The position numbers and the translations under genes were made by a program. A model generated the notes under the pieces. That model was not told the origin of the DNA, did no database searches, and saw only the letters and a program-made list of their open reading frames with translations. From positions 1-7,929 of the forward strand of contig JAPPPA010000124.1 in NCBI GenBank assembly GCA_028817755.1: a stretch of 7,929 nucleotides of DNA, in the 5' to 3' direction. Shown here piece by piece: positions 5,155 to 7,929 of the stretch (the first letter of the stretch is position 1; the number at the start of each line of letters is the position of its first letter). The stretch comes from Gammaproteobacteria bacterium (GTDB taxonomy: Bacteria; Pseudomonadota; Gammaproteobacteria; JAPPPA01).

Positions 5155-7263
5155 ATGCCTACGCCCAGCCCACTCAACGACAACCAAACCGAAACTGCGA
5201 TTTCGGCTGCTGTGGAATACGCGACTACGCTGGCTGAGAAGCTGCTGGGAAAACCGCCTGCAAAGCTCGTTTCCCAGTCCCGTGAAATTACAGAAATTAC
5301 AGCGACCTTTTCAAAAGATGAGCGCGCACTAGAAGCTGCTGCACTACTCCCCTATTTGGAACCGGGCTCGCAACATTGGCAGAGCCTGCAAAAAGCCGTA
5401 CCAACTGAGTTAGCCAAGTTGCTGAATAATCTGGCTGACTTGGCTTTAATTGATGAGCTCCACCAACCTGATCAAGCCGCCACACAGCAGGAACCGCTCA
5501 GGCGCATGCTGTTAGCCATGGTGAATGATTTGCGCTGCGTTGTGATCAAACTGGCACAACATTTACAGCAGTTACGCCACGCCAAAAAGCTCTCTAAAGG
5601 CGCGCAAACCGAATTGGCGCATCGTAGCTTTGCGCTTTACGCGCCACTCGCCAACCGCCTAGGTATTTGGCAATTGAAATGGGAAATTGAAGACCTCGGT
5701 TTCCGCTACAGCAACCCCGCACAATACAAATTACTAGCCAAAAAGCTCAAAGATAAGCGTATTGCCCGAGAGGCTTATATTGAGAACGCCATCGCGCAAT
5801 TGGAGCAACAGCTTGCAAAACAAAATATCCAAGCGGATGTTGCTGGCCGGCCCAAACATATCTTCAGCATTCACAAAAAAATGCAGAGTAAGCACCTGCA
5901 ATTTGAGCAGCTGTTTGATATCCGCGCCTTACGTGTTTTAGTCAGCAACGACACCGAATGCTATATGGCACTTGGCGCCGTCCATAGCTTATGGACACCT
6001 ATTAGCGGCGAGTTTGACGATTACCTTGCCAATCCCAAGCCGAATGGCTATCGCTCAATTCACACTGCTGTTTATGCTGACCAAGGCAAAACCGTGGAAG
6101 TGCAAATTCGCACTCAAGAAATGCACGAACAAGCCGAATTGGGCGTTGCCGCCCACTGGCGCTATAAGGAAGGCAGCGGTGAAGATGAAGACTTCAATCG
6201 CAAGATTGGCTGGTTACGCGAACTACTAAAAACCAGCCAAGACACCGATGATGACCTTATTCCAAGCCTAACGAATCAGGTATTTGAAGATCACATTTAC
6301 GTGGTCACACCGGCGGGCGACATTATTGATTTACCCGCTGGCGCCACACCTATCGACTTTGCCTTCGAGGTTCACACCCAAGTCGGTTATCGCTGCCGAG
6401 GAGCTCGGGTGAACGGCAATATTGTTCCTCTCAATACGCGTTTAAACAGTGGCGACCAGGTCGAAATTTTGACTGCAAAAATTGCCTCACCCAGCCGTGA
6501 CTGGCTTAACCCTCAACTAGGTTATGCCGCTACTACTAAATCACGCGCACGACTTCGTTCTTGGTTCCGCTCCCAAGATAAAGAAGACAACATTGCCGCG
6601 GGACGCGAAATACTAGAGCGAGAGCTCAAGCGCGTAGGACAACAAGATAAATCCTACGAGTCGCTCTACAAGCAATTCCGCAAAGCCAATATAGAAGCGC
6701 TACTCGCCAGCATTGGCGCTGGTGATATTTCGCCGGCACAAATTGCTAGCCAGCTACAACCGAAACCTAAAGATAGCTTACGCATTCTGTCTAAGTCGCA
6801 AAGCAGCGATAAAGCAGTAACCGGTGTTCATATTCAAGGTATCGGCAATTTAATGAGTAGCGTTGCGCGGTGCTGCCAACCTGTGCCGGGCGACAATATT
6901 GTTGGCTTTGTAACACGCGGCCGAGGCGTTTCTATTCATCGCCAAGACTGCGCTAAATTTCTAAAAATCAGCAGCGAACACCAAGAGCGAGTAATTGATG
7001 TCTGCTGGGGTGACGAGAGCAATCGTCAGTTGCCGGTAGATATAAAAATTGAAGCCTGGGATCGCCACGGCTTACTACGAGACATTAGTTCAGTGCTGGC
7101 CAATGACCATGTCAACGTTTTAGGCATTCGCTCAACAACTGATGTAAAGGCGCATCGAGCCTATATTGACGTCAGCGTTGAGGTAGAAAGCCTAGAGGCG
7201 CTTAGCCTAGTGTGTAGCCGAGTCGCGCAAGTGCCCAACGTGATCGAAGTGGAACGCGCATAA
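5155..7263 (+). CDS. relA: RelA, ribosome-dependent (p)ppGpp synthetase
   Basis: RelA senses uncharged tRNA on stalled ribosomes and transfers pyrophosphate from ATP to GTP or GDP, giving the stringent-response alarmone. Domains in order: a degenerate hydrolase domain (about 20-170) with AALLPYLEP at 62-70 and no metal-binding His-Asp pair; the synthetase domain (about 225-345) with GRPKHIFSIHKKM (231-243), FDIRALR with Asp255, and VEVQIRT with Glu315, matching the catalytic Asp275 and Glu335 of E. coli; TGS (about 378-440); a helical part; a zinc-finger-type domain with Cys573, Cys574, His595 and Cys599; and a C-terminal ACT domain (about 626-702). The EFDD motif (286-289) marks a monofunctional RelA; SpoT has RxKD there. 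At 702 residues it is shorter than the E. coli protein (744), mostly in the N-terminus. The ATG at 5155 is the only fitting start (a frame stop lies at 5122), yet it has no clear ribosome site, so low translation is possible. It is divergent from the yfaZ-yebC-ruv train. Confidence 0.97.
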   Translation: MPTPSPLNDNQTETAISAAVEYATTLAEKLLGKPPAKLVSQSREITEITATFSKDERALEAAALLPYLEPGSQHWQSLQKAVPTELAKLLNNLADLALIDELHQPDQAATQQEPLRRMLLAMVNDLRCVVIKLAQHLQQLRHAKKLSKGAQTELAHRSFALYAPLANRLGIWQLKWEIEDLGFRYSNPAQYKLLAKKLKDKRIAREAYIENAIAQLEQQLAKQNIQADVAGRPKHIFSIHKKMQSKHLQFEQLFDIRALRVLVSNDTECYMALGAVHSLWTPISGEFDDYLANPKPNGYRSIHTAVYADQGKTVEVQIRTQEMHEQAELGVAAHWRYKEGSGEDEDFNRKIGWLRELLKTSQDTDDDLIPSLTNQVFEDHIYVVTPAGDIIDLPAGATPIDFAFEVHTQVGYRCRGARVNGNIVPLNTRLNSGDQVEILTAKIASPSRDWLNPQLGYAATTKSRARLRSWFRSQDKEDNIAAGREILERELKRVGQQDKSYESLYKQFRKANIEALLASIGAGDISPAQIASQLQPKPKDSLRILSKSQSSDKAVTGVHIQGIGNLMSSVARCCQPVPGDNIVGFVTRGRGVSIHRQDCAKFLKISSEHQERVIDVCWGDESNRQLPVDIKIEAWDRHGLLRDISSVLANDHVNVLGIRSTTDVKAHRAYIDVSVEVESLEALSLVCSRVAQVPNVIEVERA

Positions 7264-7290
7264 AAAAGCGGGCTAATGCCCGCCTTTTTA
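7262..7290. terminator. Bidirectional intrinsic terminator between relA and the convergent gene
   Basis: A perfect six-pair GC-rich stem, GCGGGC (7268-7273) and GCCCGC (7278-7283), closes a TAAT loop. Five T follow on the plus strand after one C (7285-7289), and six A precede it (7262-7267), which give six T on the minus strand. It begins at the relA stop codon and can also end transcripts of the minus-strand gene that stops at 7311. Confidence 0.92.
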
Positions 7291-7310
7291 TATGTAGCAA
7301 CACTACATTA

Positions 7311-7929
7311 CTATTTGAAACGCCAGCGTAAACCGACATTCACAATCGGATAGACCTCAAAGTCCTCTGCATCTTCTTGCAGCTCACGTTCTTCATCTTC
7401 TGCGTCGCTGTCACACTGCGCCTGAAACGCGGCATCACATTGCGCCACCACCGACACTTCCGGCGTGCCTTGGAACATTAATCCAAAATCAAAGAACAAC
7501 CCGAACGGGATGCCATCACTCACCGGGTTACCCCAGCCAATACCGACATAAGGATGGGTGCCGCTCAAATCAAAATTAGCAGTAGCACTACTGCCTTGCG
7601 GGATAATGCCGTTACCAAAGCTACAACCACCGGCGCGGTTACAAGTTGCTGTCGCGGTTACCTCGTTACCACTGATTTGTAGGCCAGCACTGAAACGAAA
7701 GCCGCCATCGAACGGGTGGTAGTCAATTCCAAAACCTAAGTTGCTCAACTCAAGATCACCACTGTAGTCGAGCTCACTGCCATTACCGTCCGCTTCAAAA
7801 TCTGCCGAACGATCAAACGCACGAAAGTTTGCTCGGAGATTTAGACGGTCAGACACACCATAAATTGCGTCTACCCCGGCACCCAGTGTGCCCGCAGAAA
7901 AACCAACCGCAAAATTACCCTGCTGCGCT
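7311..7929 (-). CDS. Beta-barrel envelope protein, unnamed family (N-terminus outside the window)
   Basis: The frame stays open to the window edge, so the 205 visible residues lack the true start. The GTG at 7856 is internal: residues before it (AQQGNFAVGFSAGTLGAGVD, then AIYG) continue the same protein. The pattern is that of an outer-membrane barrel: short amphipathic strands with Gly and aromatics, LNLRANFRAF, GIDYHPFDGGFRFSAGLQ, HPYVGIGWG, and a closing NVGLRWRFK. The last residue is Lys, with Phe before it, rather than the usual terminal Phe. AQ at the window edge may be the end of a signal peptide. Two cysteine pairs (CNRAGGC and CDAAFQAQC) and a very acidic stretch (CDSDAEDEERELQEDAEDFE) probably lie in loops. 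It is convergent with relA and shares its terminator. I do not recognise a named family; a small OmpW- or OmpA-like barrel is the nearest general class. Confidence 0.7.
   Translation of the reverse strand, partial: AQQGNFAVGFSAGTLGAGVDAIYGVSDRLNLRANFRAFDRSADFEADGNGSELDYSGDLELSNLGFGIDYHPFDGGFRFSAGLQISGNEVTATATCNRAGGCSFGNGIIPQGSSATANFDLSGTHPYVGIGWGNPVSDGIPFGLFFDFGLMFQGTPEVSVVAQCDAAFQAQCDSDAEDEERELQEDAEDFEVYPIVNVGLRWRFK

Noticed and set aside
5155..7263. SpoT or a bifunctional Rel instead of RelA
   Set aside because: The hydrolase His-Asp pair is missing and the synthetase carries EFDD rather than RxKD, both marks of monofunctional RelA.
7292..7308. Second hairpin ATGTAG-CAACA-CTACAT beside the terminator
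   Set aside because: It is AT-rich, has no T-run, and is not needed given the strong bidirectional terminator next to it.
1..7929. Mobile elements, CRISPR arrays, tRNA/rRNA genes, defence or toxin systems
   Set aside because: No transposase or integrase frames, regular direct repeats or RNA-gene signatures were seen; the gene content is core housekeeping.

Overview
The window is a chromosomal housekeeping region of a gammaproteobacterium. The order yebC-ruvC-ruvA-ruvB-ybgC-tolQ-tolR matches the layout known from Pseudomonas and its relatives, and differs from E. coli, where the ruv genes and the tol genes lie apart. The monofunctional RelA and the YfaZ-type outer-membrane protein also point to Gammaproteobacteria. 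Balanced base composition and acidic envelope proteins would fit a marine member of the Pseudomonadales/Oceanospirillales/Cellvibrionales side, but the genus cannot be told from this sequence.

Layout. Positions 1-5043 hold one long minus-strand gene train. In transcription order it is: a yfaZ-like outer-membrane protein gene (4441-5034), yebC (3688-4425), ruvC (3084-3677), ruvA (2446-3042), ruvB (1348-2394), a possible 26-codon ORF (1264-1344), ybgC (840-1271), tolQ (138-830) and the first 38 codons of tolR (1-114, cut by the window edge). Gaps between genes are 10-80 bases, so an operon with internal modulation is likely. Two small hairpins lie in the gaps: one directly after the ruvC stop, and one followed by six T just before ruvB. 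Positions 5044-5154 form a divergent promoter region. relA (5155-7263) runs the other way and ends in a strong bidirectional terminator (7262-7290). That terminator is shared with a convergent minus-strand gene (7311 to beyond 7929) for a beta-barrel envelope protein whose N-terminus lies outside the window.

How the genes work together. RuvA and RuvB drive Holliday-junction branch migration and RuvC cleaves the junction. YebC is a regulator or translation factor usually found next to ruvC. YbgC, TolQ and TolR belong to the Tol-Pal envelope system, which acts in outer-membrane constriction at division. RelA makes (p)ppGpp on starved ribosomes. No mobile element, CRISPR array, tRNA or rRNA was seen, and no gap longer than about 110 bases lacks a gene. 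I found no convincing undescribed system. The most interesting points are local: the unannotated small ORF coupled to ybgC, the attenuator-like hairpin and single-stop spacing between ruvA and ruvB, the basic C-terminal extension of RuvC, and the back-to-back relA/yfaZ promoter region.
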